Source of the DNA: an uncultured Methylophilaceae bacterium
GTDB taxonomy: Bacteria > Pseudomonadota > Gammaproteobacteria > Burkholderiales > Methylophilaceae
NCBI GenBank assembly: GCA_913009235.1
Contig: CAJVXS010000002.1
Location: 62,001-126,000, forward strand
Length of the DNA stretch: 64,000 nucleotides
Direction: 5' to 3'
The translations under genes and the position numbers were made by a program. Below, piece by piece: positions 43,190 through 54,828 of the stretch (position 1 is the stretch's first letter; the number at the start of each line of letters is the position of its first letter). The notes beneath the pieces are model-generated. The model did no database searches. It had not been told where the DNA came from and saw nothing but the letters and a program-made list of their open reading frames with translations.

Positions 43190-44929
43190 ATGAACCACCA
43201 ACTGAGTGCTCATCAACAGCAGCGTGTGACTGGCTTCCCCGTATGGCGTAGACGCGTGCTACTTATGGGGCTGTTGATTTGTTTTATGGCGCTGGTGGGG
43301 AAAAGCATTTATTTGCAAAGCACTAAGAAAGAGTTTTTGCAAAAGCAGGGTGGAAATCGCCATATTCGCACACTATCCTTACAAGCAGGTCGAGGGAACA
43401 TTACTGATAGAAATGGTGTAATTCTGGCGGGTAGCAGTCCTGTTGTTTCTGTTTGGGCTAATCCTTCATTGGTGAAAATAGATACCAAGAAAAGATTGGC
43501 ACTAACTAAACTATTAAAAATAAAAACATCAACCTTGAATAAAAGGCTGGGTAACAAAACACGTAAGTTTGTGTATATCAAAAGACGTTTGTCGCCGAGC
43601 CTAGGCAGTGAGGTGAAAGCGCTAAAAATAACTGGCGTGCATTTAGAACGTGAATATAAACGATTCTACCCGGCGGGAAATATGGTTTCGCACGTAGTTG
43701 GCTTTACTGGTATTGATGGAAATGGGCAAGAAGGTGTTGAATTGGTTCGTAATGCTGAATTAACAGGCAAGGTTGGTCAACGACGCATCATAAAAGATAG
43801 AGCTGGACATATTATTGAAGAGCTGGAAGTGATGAGTGAGCCACGAGATGGTCAAGAGCTGGTGTTAAGCATTGATCGTAGAATTCAATACTTGGTATTC
43901 AGAGAGCTATCTAGATCAGTAGCTAAGTATAAGGCTAAGGCAGGCTCGGCAGTGGTGCTAGATGCTAAAACAGGGGAGGTATTGGCAATGGTGAATTTGC
44001 CAACTTATAACCCTAATAACCCAGTGAATAGTAGAGGTAAAACACGCAATCGTACATTAACTGATGTGTTTGAGCCGGGTTCTACCATGAAGCCAATAAC
44101 TGTGGCAGCAGCCTTAGAGTTTGGTGGTTATTCACCAACGACAAAAGTGAAAACGGCGCCGGGCTATATGGCAATTGGTTCAGCAACAATACAGGACACG
44201 CATAATTATGATGAGTTGACTGTTGCTGAGGTGGTGAAGAGGTCATCTAATGTGGGATCTGCAAAAATAGCGCTCAGCTTGGACAAAAAAAAACTATGGA
44301 ATGTTTTTAATGAAATAGGGTTTGGAGAAAAAACGGACATTCAATTTCCAGGTGAAGTGAGTGGAAAAGTCAGAGACTATAAAACTTGGCGGCCTATCGA
44401 GCAGGCAACTATGTCTTATGGGCATGGTATTAGTGTGACTTTGTTGCAGCTTGCAAGAGCGTATACCGTGTTTGCTAACGATGGTGAATTAAAACCAGTT
44501 TCATTAACCAAGCTGGATCAAGCTCCAATAGGAAAGTCTGTTTTTTCAGCAAAAGCAGCTAATAATGTCAAAGATATGTTGGAGCTGGTTGTGCAGGCTG
44601 GCGGTACTGGTGTGCGTGCACAGGTGGCTGGCTACCGTGTTGGAGGTAAAACTGGAACAGCGCATAAGCTAGGCCCTAAGGGTTATGAAAAGGATAAATA
44701 TATAGGTACATTTGTTGGCCTAGCACCAGTTTCAAACCCACGTTTGATTATGGCTGTCATGATTGATGAGCCAACAACGGGCCAGTATTACGGCGGAACA
44801 GTGGCGGCGCCAGTGTTTAGCTCTGTGATGTCGGAAGTGTTGCGATTGTTGGCAGTACCACAAGATGCGCCAAACATAAATGCAGTTAGGCCGGTAGAGT
44901 CATTAGCTGATGAGCAGGAGGCGGTATGA
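43190..44929 (+). CDS. ftsI: Septal peptidoglycan transpeptidase FtsI (PBP3)
   Basis: FtsI cross-links septal peptidoglycan with FtsW. The 579-residue protein has a short cytoplasmic tail, one membrane helix (residues 22-42), a pedestal domain (RGNITDRNGVILA) and the transpeptidase domain with Ser298-Thr-Met-Lys301, Ser352-Ser-Asn354 and Lys487-Thr-Gly489. It starts one base after the ftsL stop and overlaps murE by 4 bp. Confidence 0.97.
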   Translation: MNHQLSAHQQQRVTGFPVWRRRVLLMGLLICFMALVGKSIYLQSTKKEFLQKQGGNRHIRTLSLQAGRGNITDRNGVILAGSSPVVSVWANPSLVKIDTKKRLALTKLLKIKTSTLNKRLGNKTRKFVYIKRRLSPSLGSEVKALKITGVHLEREYKRFYPAGNMVSHVVGFTGIDGNGQEGVELVRNAELTGKVGQRRIIKDRAGHIIEELEVMSEPRDGQELVLSIDRRIQYLVFRELSRSVAKYKAKAGSAVVLDAKTGEVLAMVNLPTYNPNNPVNSRGKTRNRTLTDVFEPGSTMKPITVAAALEFGGYSPTTKVKTAPGYMAIGSATIQDTHNYDELTVAEVVKRSSNVGSAKIALSLDKKKLWNVFNEIGFGEKTDIQFPGEVSGKVRDYKTWRPIEQATMSYGHGISVTLLQLARAYTVFANDGELKPVSLTKLDQAPIGKSVFSAKAANNVKDMLELVVQAGGTGVRAQVAGYRVGGKTGTAHKLGPKGYEKDKYIGTFVGLAPVSNPRLIMAVMIDEPTTGQYYGGTVAAPVFSSVMSEVLRLLAVPQDAPNINAVRPVESLADEQEAV

Positions 44930-46359
44930 CTGCGTATGAAGTGAATGCCAATACCAACGACATTATAGCTGATAGTCGCAAGGTGACGACGGGTGCTTTG
45001 TTTTTAGCCTACCCAGGAGAAAGTGCAGACGGCAGAGATTATATTGCTGATGCGATTGATAGTGGCGCTAGTGCTGTGCTATGGGAGCCAGAAGGTTTTT
45101 CTTGGAATGATAGTTGGCACGTAGAAAATCAACCCATTCCTAACCTTAAGCAAGTTGCTGGCGTCATCGCTGGACAATTTTATGCAAACCCATCAAGTGA
45201 ATTGTGGATGATTGGGGTGACTGGCACCAATGGTAAGACATCAGTGACGCAATGGATAGGGCAGTGTTTTGATTACTTGAATCAACCGTCTGCAGTCATC
45301 GGTACGCTTGGTAATGGATTGCTTCACCAGTTAATGCCAACAGAAAATACAACGCCAGATGCATTATTACTCCAGAAGCTACTGGCAAATTATGTGAAAC
45401 AAGAAGTAGACACAGTTGCAATGGAGGTGTCTTCACATGGCTTGAGTCAAGGTCGTGTGAACGGTGTGGATTTTGATGTGGCGGTATTGACGAACTTATC
45501 TCGAGACCATCTTGATTATCACAGCAGCTACGAAAGTTATGCTGATGCTAAAAAGAGCTTATTTCATTTTGAGGGTTTAAAGCGTGTGGTGTTAAATGCG
45601 GATGATGATTTTGGTATTGCCATTCAGCAGGACTTGGATCAGCCTGATGTTCAAGTGCTGACTTATGGCATTGAAGCTGGTGATGTGCGCGCATCAAATA
45701 TTCGTTTCGAGAGTGGTGCGATTAGCTTCTTTGTTACAACACCATTTGGTCAAGCTGATATGCAGGTTAACTTAATCGGTCGATTCAATGTCTACAATAC
45801 GTTGGCAGTATTGACGACCTTGTTGATTTCTGGCGCGACATTTAATGATGCAGTTGAAGCTGTTCAAAAAATCAAACCTTTGGATGGACGTATGCAGCAG
45901 TTTGGTGGCGGTGAGCTGCCATTGGTTGTCGTGGATTTTGCTCATACACCAGACTCATTGAAAAATGTGCTGCTGGCATTGAGAGAAGAAACTAAACAGA
46001 GGTTGATTTGCGTATTCGGCTGCGGTGGAAATCGAGATCAAGGCAAGCGTACCATGATGGGAAAAGTGGCGAGTGAGCTTGCAGACATTGTGATTGTGAC
46101 ATCAGATAACCCGCGTCATGAGTCACCTGAAACCATTATGCGGGCAGTCATTGAGGGTGTTGAAGGTGAGTACCTTGCTGAGCAAGATAGGGCGAAAGCC
46201 ATCGCAATGGCCATTGAAAATGCGCAAGCTGGTGATGTTGTAGTAATCGCAGGAAAAGGTCATGAGGCGTATCAAGAAATTATAGGGATTAAACATCCAT
46301 TTAGCGATGTTGAGCAAGTGCTAACAGTGCTTAAATGTAATCAGGTGGCCAGTGCATGA
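44926..46359 (+). CDS. murE: UDP-MurNAc-L-Ala-D-Glu:meso-diaminopimelate ligase MurE
   Basis: MurE adds the third residue of the peptidoglycan stem peptide. In the 477 residues the ATP loop GVTGTNGKTS is near residue 98, TTPDALLLQ and EVSSHGLSQGRV bind the substrate, and DNPRHESP selects meso-diaminopimelate rather than lysine. It overlaps both neighbours by 4 bp. Confidence 0.97.
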   Translation: MTAYEVNANTNDIIADSRKVTTGALFLAYPGESADGRDYIADAIDSGASAVLWEPEGFSWNDSWHVENQPIPNLKQVAGVIAGQFYANPSSELWMIGVTGTNGKTSVTQWIGQCFDYLNQPSAVIGTLGNGLLHQLMPTENTTPDALLLQKLLANYVKQEVDTVAMEVSSHGLSQGRVNGVDFDVAVLTNLSRDHLDYHSSYESYADAKKSLFHFEGLKRVVLNADDDFGIAIQQDLDQPDVQVLTYGIEAGDVRASNIRFESGAISFFVTTPFGQADMQVNLIGRFNVYNTLAVLTTLLISGATFNDAVEAVQKIKPLDGRMQQFGGGELPLVVVDFAHTPDSLKNVLLALREETKQRLICVFGCGGNRDQGKRTMMGKVASELADIVIVTSDNPRHESPETIMRAVIEGVEGEYLAEQDRAKAIAMAIENAQAGDVVVIAGKGHEAYQEIIGIKHPFSDVEQVLTVLKCNQVASA

Positions 46360-47741
46360 TGATGCTATCAGAAATCGCTAAAGCCCTAAATACACAAGTT
46401 ATTGGCAAGGATGTCAATGTGCTTAGTATAGGTACAGACAGTAGGAATATTGAGGCTGGACAATTATTTGTCGCGCTTAAAGGCGACAACTTTGACGGTA
46501 ATACTTATGCGGCAGAAGCCATTGGGCTTGGCGCTGCGGCGGCAGTAATTTCGGATGCTAATGTTGAGGTAAGTCCAGCAGTACTGGTTGGTGATGCACG
46601 CACCGCATTAGGCGAGTTGGCGCAATATTGGCGTCAAAAGTTCAGCTTACCTGTTGTTGCAATCACTGGCAGCAATGGCAAAACAACCGTTAAAGAGATG
46701 GTTACATCAATTTTAAATGCAGTCAGTGGAAAGGTGTTGGCCACTAAAGGCAACTTCAATAACGATGTGGGCATGCCACTTACTTTGCTGAATATGCGTG
46801 CTGAACATGAGTATGCGGTCATCGAGATGGGGATGAATCATATGGGCGAAATTCGCTATTTAACCAAAATAGCGCAACCACAAGTGGCTGTAATCAATAA
46901 TGCAGGCACGGCACATATCGGTGAGCTTGGATCACGCGAGGATATTGCTCAGGCGAAAGGTGAAATCTTTGAGGGCTTGTCTGATGGCGGTATTGCCGTA
47001 ATTAATGCGGATGATGATTTTGGCCCTTATTGGGAGTCTCTTAATGTGGAAAGAAAGGTTATTACCTTTGGCTTAGATGTCACTGGTTTTAGTGCGGCGG
47101 CGGATGTTTCAGCAATATATGAAACACAAGCTACGCATATGCAAGTTAAGCTAAAAACACCATCAGGAATAGTGGCGTTTAATCTTAATGTGCTCGGCAA
47201 GCACAATGTGAGTAATGCATTGGCTGCAAGTGCGGTAGCCGTTGCGTTAGGTATTAACAATGAAGTGATAGCTGCAGGATTAACACAATTTAATGGTGTG
47301 CAAGGACGTTTACAACAACATGTTGGTTATCAAGGTGCTGCCGTAATTGATGACACTTATAACGCCAACCCAGACTCGATGAAAGCGGCTGTAGACGTGT
47401 TGATGAACCAGCTGAAAAGTGATGAGAGTTACGCCATTTTTGTGATGGGTGATATGGGTGAGCTGGGTGACAATGCAGATGCGATGCATGTTGCAATCGG
47501 ACAATACGCAGAGCAACAAGGTGTTTCAAAATTATTTAGTTACGGGAAATTAAGTCAGTTGGCAAGTGATGCGCTAGGGGAAAAGGGCCAGCATTTTGAA
47601 ACCATAGAGGCTTTGGTTGATGCGGTTAAAAGAGAAATGCATGCGGGGATGTGTGTGCTAGTGAAGGGATCGCGATCTATGAAGATGGAGCGTGTCGTGA
47701 AAGCCATTATAAAAGGTAAAAAATTAGGGAGTGCACATTAA
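46356..47741 (+). CDS. murF: UDP-MurNAc-tripeptide:D-Ala-D-Ala ligase MurF
   Basis: MurF joins D-Ala-D-Ala to the tripeptide to finish the cytoplasmic pentapeptide. The 461-residue protein has the ATP loop AITGSNGKTTVKE, MGMNHMGEI, the KAKGEIF region and IDDTYNANPDSM typical of MurF. It overlaps murE and its stop abuts the mraY start. Confidence 0.97.
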   Translation: MMMLSEIAKALNTQVIGKDVNVLSIGTDSRNIEAGQLFVALKGDNFDGNTYAAEAIGLGAAAAVISDANVEVSPAVLVGDARTALGELAQYWRQKFSLPVVAITGSNGKTTVKEMVTSILNAVSGKVLATKGNFNNDVGMPLTLLNMRAEHEYAVIEMGMNHMGEIRYLTKIAQPQVAVINNAGTAHIGELGSREDIAQAKGEIFEGLSDGGIAVINADDDFGPYWESLNVERKVITFGLDVTGFSAAADVSAIYETQATHMQVKLKTPSGIVAFNLNVLGKHNVSNALAASAVAVALGINNEVIAAGLTQFNGVQGRLQQHVGYQGAAVIDDTYNANPDSMKAAVDVLMNQLKSDESYAIFVMGDMGELGDNADAMHVAIGQYAEQQGVSKLFSYGKLSQLASDALGEKGQHFETIEALVDAVKREMHAGMCVLVKGSRSMKMERVVKAIIKGKKLGSAH

Positions 47742-48905
47742 ATGCTATTAGAGCTAGCACGCTATTACGCGCAAGATATTAGTGGGTTAAATGTATTTAA
47801 CTACATTACGTTACGGGCGGTGATGGCAACATTGACCGCTTTGATTATTTCCTTTGTTGTTGGGCCAGCAATGATTAGAAAGCTGACGCAATATAAGGTT
47901 GGTCAATCGGTGCGAGATGATGGACCACAAACCCATTTAATTAAAGCGGGCACACCAACAATGGGCGGTGCTTTAATATTAGTAGCGATTGGTTTATCTA
48001 CATTGCTATGGTCAGATTTAAGTAACCATTTTGTTTGGGTTGTTTTATTGGCGACATTAGGATTTGGAGCCATTGGCTGGGTAGATGACTATCGTAAAGT
48101 AGTTTACAAAAACCCTAAAGGCTTGTCAGGAAAAGCCAAAATATTTTGGCAGAGCTTTATTGGTTTAGGTGTTGGCTTATTCCTTTGGTATATGGCACAG
48201 GTGCCAGAAGGATGTGGGCAAGTGTTTGAGTGTTTGTACGCATCCGTGGTTTCGCCACAGGCCACTCCTGAGACAACATTGATTTTTCCTTTCTTTAAAG
48301 ATTTGGCGCTTCCGTTGGGGTTTGTCGGCTTTTTAGTGCTCTCATATCTGGTCGTTGTTGGCAGCAGTAATGCGGTTAACTTAACTGATGGTTTAGATGG
48401 TTTGGCCATATTGCCAACAGTTATGGTGGGTAGTGCATTAGGTGTTTTTGCTTATGTGGCAGGGCATTTGTATTTCTCAGATTATTTAGGAATTCCATAT
48501 GTGGCTGGTGCTGGTGAGATGCTGGTTTTTTGTGCGGCAATGGCAGGGGCAGGGCTCGGATTCTTATGGTTTAACGCCTATCCAGCAGAGGTGTTTATGG
48601 GTGATGTTGGTGCGCTGTCATTAGGTGGCGCTTTGGGCGTTGTTGCCATTATAGTGCGACAAGAAATCGTACTGTTTATTATGGGTGGCGTGTTTGTTGT
48701 TGAAACCTTCTCTGTCGCAATACAGGTGATGTATTACAAATATACCAAATTTAAAACGGGTATTGGCCAACGTATTTTCTTAATGGCACCTTTACATCAT
48801 CACTATGAACAAAAAGGCTGGAAAGAAACACAAGTGGTTGTGCGCTTCTGGATTATTACCATGATGTTGGTTTTGGTTGGTCTTGCAACACTTAAGATTC
48901 GGTAA
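47742..48905 (+). CDS. mraY: Phospho-MurNAc-pentapeptide translocase MraY
   Basis: MraY moves phospho-MurNAc-pentapeptide to undecaprenyl phosphate, making lipid I in the inner membrane. The 387-residue protein has ten hydrophobic segments, the catalytic Asp-rich loops ([18 protein letters not shown]) and the [13 protein letters not shown] motif. It is longer than in E. coli (360) because of an insert with two cysteines near residues 158-172, a trait I associate with betaproteobacterial MraY. Confidence 0.96.
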   Translation: MLLELARYYAQDISGLNVFNYITLRAVMATLTALIISFVVGPAMIRKLTQYKVGQSVRDDGPQTHLIKAGTPTMGGALILVAIGLSTLLWSDLSNHFVWVVLLATLGFGAIGWVDDYRKVVYKNPKGLSGKAKIFWQSFIGLGVGLFLWYMAQVPEGCGQVFECLYASVVSPQATPETTLIFPFFKDLALPLGFVGFLVLSYLVVVGSSNAVNLTDGLDGLAILPTVMVGSALGVFAYVAGHLYFSDYLGIPYVAGAGEMLVFCAAMAGAGLGFLWFNAYPAEVFMGDVGALSLGGALGVVAIIVRQEIVLFIMGGVFVVETFSVAIQVMYYKYTKFKTGIGQRIFLMAPLHHHYEQKGWKETQVVVRFWIITMMLVLVGLATLKIR

Positions 48906-48931
48906 CGAAATAAGGTTATACAAAATATTAC

Positions 48932-50287
48932 ATGACAATGTCGCTTAACAATAAACGGGTATTAGTGCTGGGGCTTGGTGAAACAGGCCTGTCAGCATTG
49001 CGCTGGTTATTTGCACAGGGTGCAAATGTAGCCGTAGCAGATACACGCAAAAACCCGCCTGGTGCGAGCGCAGTAAAAGCAGAAATGCCTACAGTGTTGG
49101 TGCATTGTGGTGAGTTTGATGTGGCAATGTTAAAAGCGGCTGAGTTGTTAGTTGTGAGTCCTGGTATTGCCTTGGCAGAGCCTGCTATACAAGTGGCTAT
49201 TGATGCAGGAGTCGCCGTAGTTGGCGATGTTGAGTTGTTTGCACAATACCGACCAGATAGTGCGAAAGTGATTGCCATCACGGGTGCGAATGGGAAAACG
49301 ACAGTAGCCACACTAGTAGGTGAAATGTGTAAGGCAGCTGGGTTGAAAGTCATAGTTGCAGGCAATATTGGCTTGCCAGTGCTGGATACATTGCAAATGG
49401 AAACGCCAGATGTTTATGTGCTGGAGCTTTCTAGTTTTCAACTAGAAACCATGAATAGCCTAAAAGCAGATGTAGCGACTTTATTGAATTTGACTGAAGA
49501 CCATATGGATAGGTATGGCGAGTTGGCCATGTATGCCGCTGCAAAAGCACATATCTTCTACCATGCAGCATGCCAAGTGCTTAATCGCGATGATGCTTGG
49601 AGCATGATTATGGAGCGGCCTAGTGCTAAGGTCAGCACATTTGGTTTAGATGCTGATGCGCAGCATTTTGGCATAGACAATACGCAGGCAGATATTTGGT
49701 TGTGTGATGGCGGGCAGCATTTGATTAATGCTGCTGATTTACATTTTCGTGGCTCACATAACACATCAAATGCATTGGCTGCGCTAGCTCTTTGTCGTGC
49801 AATTGGGCTTGAGTACGCACCACTATTAAACGCTTTGTGTAACTTTAAAGGGTTGCCGCACCGTGTGGAGTGGGTAGCTGATATTGCTGATGTCGACTAT
49901 TACAATGATTCTAAAGGGACAAATGTAGGTGCGACATGTGCCGCATTATCAGGCTTCTCACAAAAGATCGTGTTAATAGCTGGTGGCGATGGTAAAGGGC
50001 AAGATTTTTCACCTCTAGTCTCACCTGTAAAAAACAGTGCGCGCGCAGTTGTTTTGATTGGGCGAGATGCTACATTGATAGAGCAGACGTTGTTAGCAAC
50101 AGAAGTCGCGATGTATCACGCGCAAGATATGGCTGAGGCTGTGGTGATCGCTAAACGTGTTTCAGAGCCGGGTGATGCAGTATTACTTTCACCTGCTTGT
50201 GCCAGTTTTGATATGTACAAAAACTATATAGACAGAGCTGAGGCTTTTGTTGGTGAAGTAAGACAGCTAAAGGAGGCGGTATGCTAG
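48932..50287 (+). CDS. murD: UDP-MurNAc-L-alanine:D-glutamate ligase MurD
   Basis: MurD adds D-glutamate, the second stem residue. The 451 residues have an N-terminal Rossmann domain ([17 protein letters not shown]), the ATP loop [14 protein letters not shown] near 117, ELSSFQLE and a C-terminal domain with the YYNDSKGTN substrate motif and [14 protein letters not shown]. It follows mraY by 26 bp and overlaps ftsW by 7 bp. Confidence 0.97.
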   Translation: MTMSLNNKRVLVLGLGETGLSALRWLFAQGANVAVADTRKNPPGASAVKAEMPTVLVHCGEFDVAMLKAAELLVVSPGIALAEPAIQVAIDAGVAVVGDVELFAQYRPDSAKVIAITGANGKTTVATLVGEMCKAAGLKVIVAGNIGLPVLDTLQMETPDVYVLELSSFQLETMNSLKADVATLLNLTEDHMDRYGELAMYAAAKAHIFYHAACQVLNRDDAWSMIMERPSAKVSTFGLDADAQHFGIDNTQADIWLCDGGQHLINAADLHFRGSHNTSNALAALALCRAIGLEYAPLLNALCNFKGLPHRVEWVADIADVDYYNDSKGTNVGATCAALSGFSQKIVLIAGGDGKGQDFSPLVSPVKNSARAVVLIGRDATLIEQTLLATEVAMYHAQDMAEAVVIAKRVSEPGDAVLLSPACASFDMYKNYIDRAEAFVGEVRQLKEAVC

Positions 50288-51456
50288 CATCATTCAGCAC
50301 AGCTTCGCAGTCACGTGAACCTCTTACTACAGCTACTTATGATCAACTGTTGTTTTGGGCGGTAATGATATTGCTTGGTATCGGCTTGGTGATGGTTTAT
50401 TCAGCATCTATTGCCATAGCTGAAGCAAGCTCGGCTGTTGGGCATAAAGGCACATATTACTTAATTCGGCAGGCAGTGTTTATAACAGTTAGCTTAGTGG
50501 CGGCTTATGTCACGTTCCAAATTTCCATGGATTGGTGGCAGAAAATGGCGCCTTACCTTTTCTTGGCAGCCATTGCTTTGTTAATATTAGTGCTGATTCC
50601 AGGAGTGGGCAGAAATATTAATGGTAGTCAACGCTGGTTGTCACTCTTTGTCATTAATCTACAGCCATCAGAGTTTATGAAGTTATTTACAGCCATGTAT
50701 GTGGCAGATTATGCTGTACGCAAATCTGCCCAAATGGATAGTATCGTTAATGGATTTTTACCCATGGTTGCGGTGATGTTCTTGGTGGGATTCTTATTGT
50801 TAAGAGAGCCTGATTTTGGTGCGCTTGCCGTTGTAGCAACTATCTCAATTTCTATCTTATGGCTCGCGGGCATTAATATTTGGATATTCATTGGCTTGAT
50901 TGCAGTGCTACCAGTGTCTGTATATTTCTTAATTGTGAGTTCGCCATATCGCCTGCAAAGGGTGATTGGATTTATGGATCCCTGGGCAGACCCTTTTGGT
51001 AAAGGATACCAGCTTTCACATGCGTTAATTGCATTTGGACGCGGCGAATGGTTGGGTGTTGGCCTTGGTGCGAGCGTAGAAAAACTATTGTATTTACCAG
51101 AAGCACATACTGATTTCCTATTCGCTGTGATTGCGGAAGAGTTGGGATTTGTTGGTGTGGTTGTCGTGCTCAGTTTGTTTGCTTGGATCGTAATACGTGC
51201 ATTCGGTATAGGAAAAGAAGCGATTACAAATGAACGACACTTCTCTGCTTTGTTAGCACAAGGTATTGGTGTATGGATTGGCGTACAGGCCATTATCAAC
51301 ATCGGTGTCAATATGGGCTTATTACCAACCAAAGGATTGACGTTGCCACTACTTTCTTTCGGTGGTAGTGGACTTTTGGCAAACTGTATTGCGATGGCCG
51401 TCTTGTTACGCATTGATTATGAGAACCGCTTGATTCAGAAAGGCATGCGCGTATGA
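50281..51456 (+). CDS. ftsW: Septal peptidoglycan glycosyltransferase FtsW
   Basis: FtsW is a SEDS-family polymerase that makes septal glycan strands with FtsI. The 391-residue protein has ten membrane segments and the family motifs [30 protein letters not shown] and [16 protein letters not shown], ending with [10 protein letters not shown]. The motif with catalytic Asp is in the large loop near HTDF. It overlaps murD and murG. Confidence 0.96.
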   Translation: MLASFSTASQSREPLTTATYDQLLFWAVMILLGIGLVMVYSASIAIAEASSAVGHKGTYYLIRQAVFITVSLVAAYVTFQISMDWWQKMAPYLFLAAIALLILVLIPGVGRNINGSQRWLSLFVINLQPSEFMKLFTAMYVADYAVRKSAQMDSIVNGFLPMVAVMFLVGFLLLREPDFGALAVVATISISILWLAGINIWIFIGLIAVLPVSVYFLIVSSPYRLQRVIGFMDPWADPFGKGYQLSHALIAFGRGEWLGVGLGASVEKLLYLPEAHTDFLFAVIAEELGFVGVVVVLSLFAWIVIRAFGIGKEAITNERHFSALLAQGIGVWIGVQAIINIGVNMGLLPTKGLTLPLLSFGGSGLLANCIAMAVLLRIDYENRLIQKGMRV

Positions 51457-52553
51457 CACGTAAGCCTATGCAGAATAAATTAAAAAGCACATTAATGGTA
51501 ATGGCTGGAGGAACAGGTGGGCATGTCTATCCTGCTATCGCGGTGGCTGACTATTTACACGCGAAAGGTTGGAAAGTCGTGTGGCTGGCGACTGAGGGCG
51601 GTATGGAAAACCGTTTGATAGCAGACAAGCCGTATAGTAAAGCTATGATGACCATGCGTGGCATTCGAGGAAGAGGTTTAATAGGTTGGGTGTTACTACC
51701 ATTTAAATTAATGCTGGCATTTAAACAAAGCGTCAGTGCTATCTTGGCGCATCAACCAGATGTTGTATTGGGGATGGGCGGTTTTGCTGCATTCCCAGGC
51801 GGAGTGATGGCTAAAGTTATGGGCAAGCCACTCGTCATTCATGAGCAGAATTCGGTTGCAGGGTTAACTAATAAAACATTGAGCCATATTGCTAGTAAAG
51901 TGTTAGTTGCATTTCCTGCGGCATTTGGTGATAAAGCGACTTTAGTCGGCAATCCTGTTCGTGGTGATATCACAACGTTAGCGGTACCTACAGTACGCTA
52001 CGCAGAGAGAGTTGGGAAGTTGAAGTTGTTGGTTGTTGGTGGCAGTTTAGGGGCTGCAGCATTGAATGATGTACTACCAAAAGCATTGGCAACGATGCCG
52101 GAAGCACAGCGGCCAGAGGTGGTACATCAAGCGGGCGAAAAGCATATTGCTATTTTGGAGACTAACTACCAACAAGCCGGCGTGAGCGCAGAAACGAAAG
52201 CTTATATTCAGGACATGGCGACCATGTATGCGTGGGCTGATGTTGTGATTTGTCGTGCTGGCGCCCTCACTATTGCTGAATTGGCCTGTGTTGGTGTGGC
52301 TAGTGTGCTAGTACCTTTTCCATATGCAGTGGATGACCATCAAACGACAAATGCAGCCTATTTAAGCGAAAACAGCGCAGCGATACTCATTCAACAAACT
52401 GCATTAAGTGTAGAGAAAACCAGCGAAATATTACAGCAGTTAACACGAGAAAAGTGCTTAGCTATGGCTAATAATGCACGGGCATTAGCGAAGCCAGAAG
52501 CAACAGCATCTGTTGCTGATGCCTGTATGGCGTTGGCAGGAGTGACGGTATGA
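51453..52553 (+). CDS. murG: Lipid II synthase MurG
   Basis: MurG transfers GlcNAc to lipid I on the inner face of the membrane. The 366-residue GT28 enzyme has [14 protein letters not shown] near residue 19, [23 protein letters not shown] and the UDP-GlcNAc site with [12 protein letters not shown] and [12 protein letters not shown]. An alternative start at Met6 would bring it closer to the core. It overlaps ftsW by 4 bp and murC by 4 bp. Confidence 0.97.
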   Translation: MTRKPMQNKLKSTLMVMAGGTGGHVYPAIAVADYLHAKGWKVVWLATEGGMENRLIADKPYSKAMMTMRGIRGRGLIGWVLLPFKLMLAFKQSVSAILAHQPDVVLGMGGFAAFPGGVMAKVMGKPLVIHEQNSVAGLTNKTLSHIASKVLVAFPAAFGDKATLVGNPVRGDITTLAVPTVRYAERVGKLKLLVVGGSLGAAALNDVLPKALATMPEAQRPEVVHQAGEKHIAILETNYQQAGVSAETKAYIQDMATMYAWADVVICRAGALTIAELACVGVASVLVPFPYAVDDHQTTNAAYLSENSAAILIQQTALSVEKTSEILQQLTREKCLAMANNARALAKPEATASVADACMALAGVTV

Positions 52554-53944
52554 AACACAAAGTAAGAAATATACATTTTGTCGGCATCGGCGGTATTGGT
52601 ATGAGCGGGATTGCTGAAGTTTTGATTAATTTGGGTTTTAATGTCAGCGGCTCTGATCTTGTAAGCAACGCAACGACGAAAAGACTGGCAGGCTTTGGTG
52701 CTAAGTTATATAAAAACCATGCGCAAGAGAATTTAGGTGATGCCGATGTTGTTGTGGTATCGGCGGCGGTTAGTGAGAAAAACCCTGAAGTAGTTGCTGC
52801 TAGGAAAAATGATATCCCTGTTGTGCCTCGTGCCTTAATGTTGGCAGAGTTAATGCGATTCAAGCAGGGCATTGCCGTCGCTGGTACACATGGAAAAACA
52901 ACCACGACTAGTCTTATTGCTAGCATATTGGCAGAAGCGAATATGGACCCAACCTATGTCATTGGCGGTAAGCTCGAGTCAGTGAGTGCCAATGCAAAGC
53001 TGGGAGCGGGGGAGCATATTGTTGTAGAAGCAGATGAGTCAGATGCATCATTCCTGCACTTGAGTCCAATCCTTGCTGTGGTGACTAATATTGATCGTGA
53101 CCATATGGAAACCTATGAGCATAGCTTCGATAAATTAAAGAGTGCCTTTGTTGAGTTCTTACAACAGTTGCCATTTTGGGGCATGGCTGTGGTGTGTATT
53201 GACGACCATAATGTGCGCGAAATATTGCCTCGCATAACTAAGCCAGTGACGACTTATGGATTTAGTGATGATGCCAAGGTCCGCGCTACTGAGGTCCGTG
53301 CTGATAATGGAAAAATGCATTTTAAAGTGATGCGTGTCGCGGGAGAGGCGGCTGAGTTGGATATCACATTAAATTTACCGGGGCAGCATTATGTATTGAA
53401 TGCATTGGCAGCGATAGCGATTGCAACTGAGCTAAATGCACCAGATACAGCCATTGTAAAAGCATTGGCTGGATTTAAAGGTGTGGGTCGTCGTTTTGAG
53501 AATTACGGAGAGGTGTCAACAGGCAAAGGAGGTGCATTTACGTTGATTGATGATTACGGTCATCATCCAACTGAACTCCGTGCTGTGATTGCAGCAGCAC
53601 GTGATGCCTTCCCGAATAGACGGTTGGTATTGGCATTCCAGCCGCATCGCTATACGCGTACGAGAGACTGTTTTGAAGATTATGTGCGCGTGATTTCAAG
53701 CGTTGATGTTGCATTGTTAACTGAAGTTTATTCAGCAGGCGAGGAGTTGATTGTAGCAGCAAATACAAATAGCTTGATACGGTCAATTCGTGCACTCGGT
53801 AAAGTAGACCCCATCTTTGTAGAGTCAAAAGATGCATTACCTGCGGCCATTATTCATGCTGTGCAAGCCGATGATGTGGTGGTTGTGATGGGTGCCGGTA
53901 GCATAGGTTTAGCCGCACATGATACTAAGGCAATGATGGTATGA
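52550..53944 (+). CDS. murC: UDP-MurNAc:L-alanine ligase MurC
   Basis: MurC adds L-alanine to UDP-MurNAc. In the 464 residues the N-terminal part reads [17 protein letters not shown], the ATP loop [11 protein letters not shown] is near residue 109, [12 protein letters not shown] and the DDYGHHPTE motif follow, then a C-terminal domain with FQPHRYTRT. It overlaps both neighbours by 4 bp. Confidence 0.97.
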   Translation: MKHKVRNIHFVGIGGIGMSGIAEVLINLGFNVSGSDLVSNATTKRLAGFGAKLYKNHAQENLGDADVVVVSAAVSEKNPEVVAARKNDIPVVPRALMLAELMRFKQGIAVAGTHGKTTTTSLIASILAEANMDPTYVIGGKLESVSANAKLGAGEHIVVEADESDASFLHLSPILAVVTNIDRDHMETYEHSFDKLKSAFVEFLQQLPFWGMAVVCIDDHNVREILPRITKPVTTYGFSDDAKVRATEVRADNGKMHFKVMRVAGEAAELDITLNLPGQHYVLNALAAIAIATELNAPDTAIVKALAGFKGVGRRFENYGEVSTGKGGAFTLIDDYGHHPTELRAVIAAARDAFPNRRLVLAFQPHRYTRTRDCFEDYVRVISSVDVALLTEVYSAGEELIVAANTNSLIRSIRALGKVDPIFVESKDALPAAIIHAVQADDVVVVMGAGSIGLAAHDTKAMMV

Positions 53945-54828
53945 CGCAAATGGCATCTACATCAAGGTTATTAGAAAATGAACCAATGGCACGCTACACA
54001 AGCTGGCGTGTGGGAGGTGTTGCAGACCAAGTGCTTATGCCGACGAATGTAGAGGAATTAAGTGCGTTTTTGAAAAAATCAGACAAAGGTGAAGCGATTC
54101 ATTTTATTGGGCTAGGCAGTAATTTATTGGTCAGAGATGGTGGTGTCAGAGGGACTGTTGTTGTGATGCAGAAGGCACTGAAAACAATTAGAACCGATGG
54201 TGCTTATCTTTATGCAGAAGCTGGTGTGACATGTGGGAAGCTAGCTAAGTTTAGCGCATTGAATAGTCAAGCGGGTGCTGAATTTATGGCGGGCATTCCT
54301 GGGACAGTAGGTGGAGCACTGGCAATGAATGCAGGTTGTTATGGCAGTGAGACCTGGGGCATCGTACAGCAAGTGATGACGATAGATCGGAGTGGGCAAA
54401 CGCATATTAGGAACGCAGGTCAATTTATTACTGGTTATCGCAGTGTGCAATTGCCCGTGGCTGATGAATGGTTTTTAGCTGCATGGTTCACTTTAGCAGA
54501 AGGTGATGCAGACGAGTCGACTCAAAAAATTAAAGACTTGTTGGCAAAAAGGTTAGAAAGCCAACCATTGAATTATCCGAGTGGTGGATCAACTTTCCGT
54601 AACCCAGAAGGTGATTATGCGGCAAGGTTAATTGAAGTAAGCGGATTGAAAGGGTATCAAATTGGTGGTGCGCAAGTGTCGACAAAACATGCGAATTTTA
54701 TTGTCAATGTTGGGGAGTGCTCTGCACAAGATATTGAACAATTGATTGTACACATGAAAAAAGAAGTGCTTGAACAGCAAGGGGTTACATTGCAACAAGA
54801 AGTGAGGGTTATCGGTGAATATGCTTAA
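53941..54828 (+). CDS. murB: UDP-N-acetylenolpyruvoylglucosamine reductase MurB
   Basis: MurB reduces the enolpyruvyl group with NADPH and FAD to give UDP-MurNAc. The 295-residue protein has [29 protein letters not shown], the FAD-contact segment [16 protein letters not shown] and the catalytic Ser in [10 protein letters not shown]. It overlaps murC by 4 bp and ddl by 8 bp. Confidence 0.96.
   Translation: MTQMASTSRLLENEPMARYTSWRVGGVADQVLMPTNVEELSAFLKKSDKGEAIHFIGLGSNLLVRDGGVRGTVVVMQKALKTIRTDGAYLYAEAGVTCGKLAKFSALNSQAGAEFMAGIPGTVGGALAMNAGCYGSETWGIVQQVMTIDRSGQTHIRNAGQFITGYRSVQLPVADEWFLAAWFTLAEGDADESTQKIKDLLAKRLESQPLNYPSGGSTFRNPEGDYAARLIEVSGLKGYQIGGAQVSTKHANFIVNVGECSAQDIEQLIVHMKKEVLEQQGVTLQQEVRVIGEYA

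Noticed and set aside
50709-51413. 234-codon minus-strand frame inside ftsW
   Set aside because: Shadow of a conserved membrane protein gene; composition rich in Asn, Pro, Thr and no family match.
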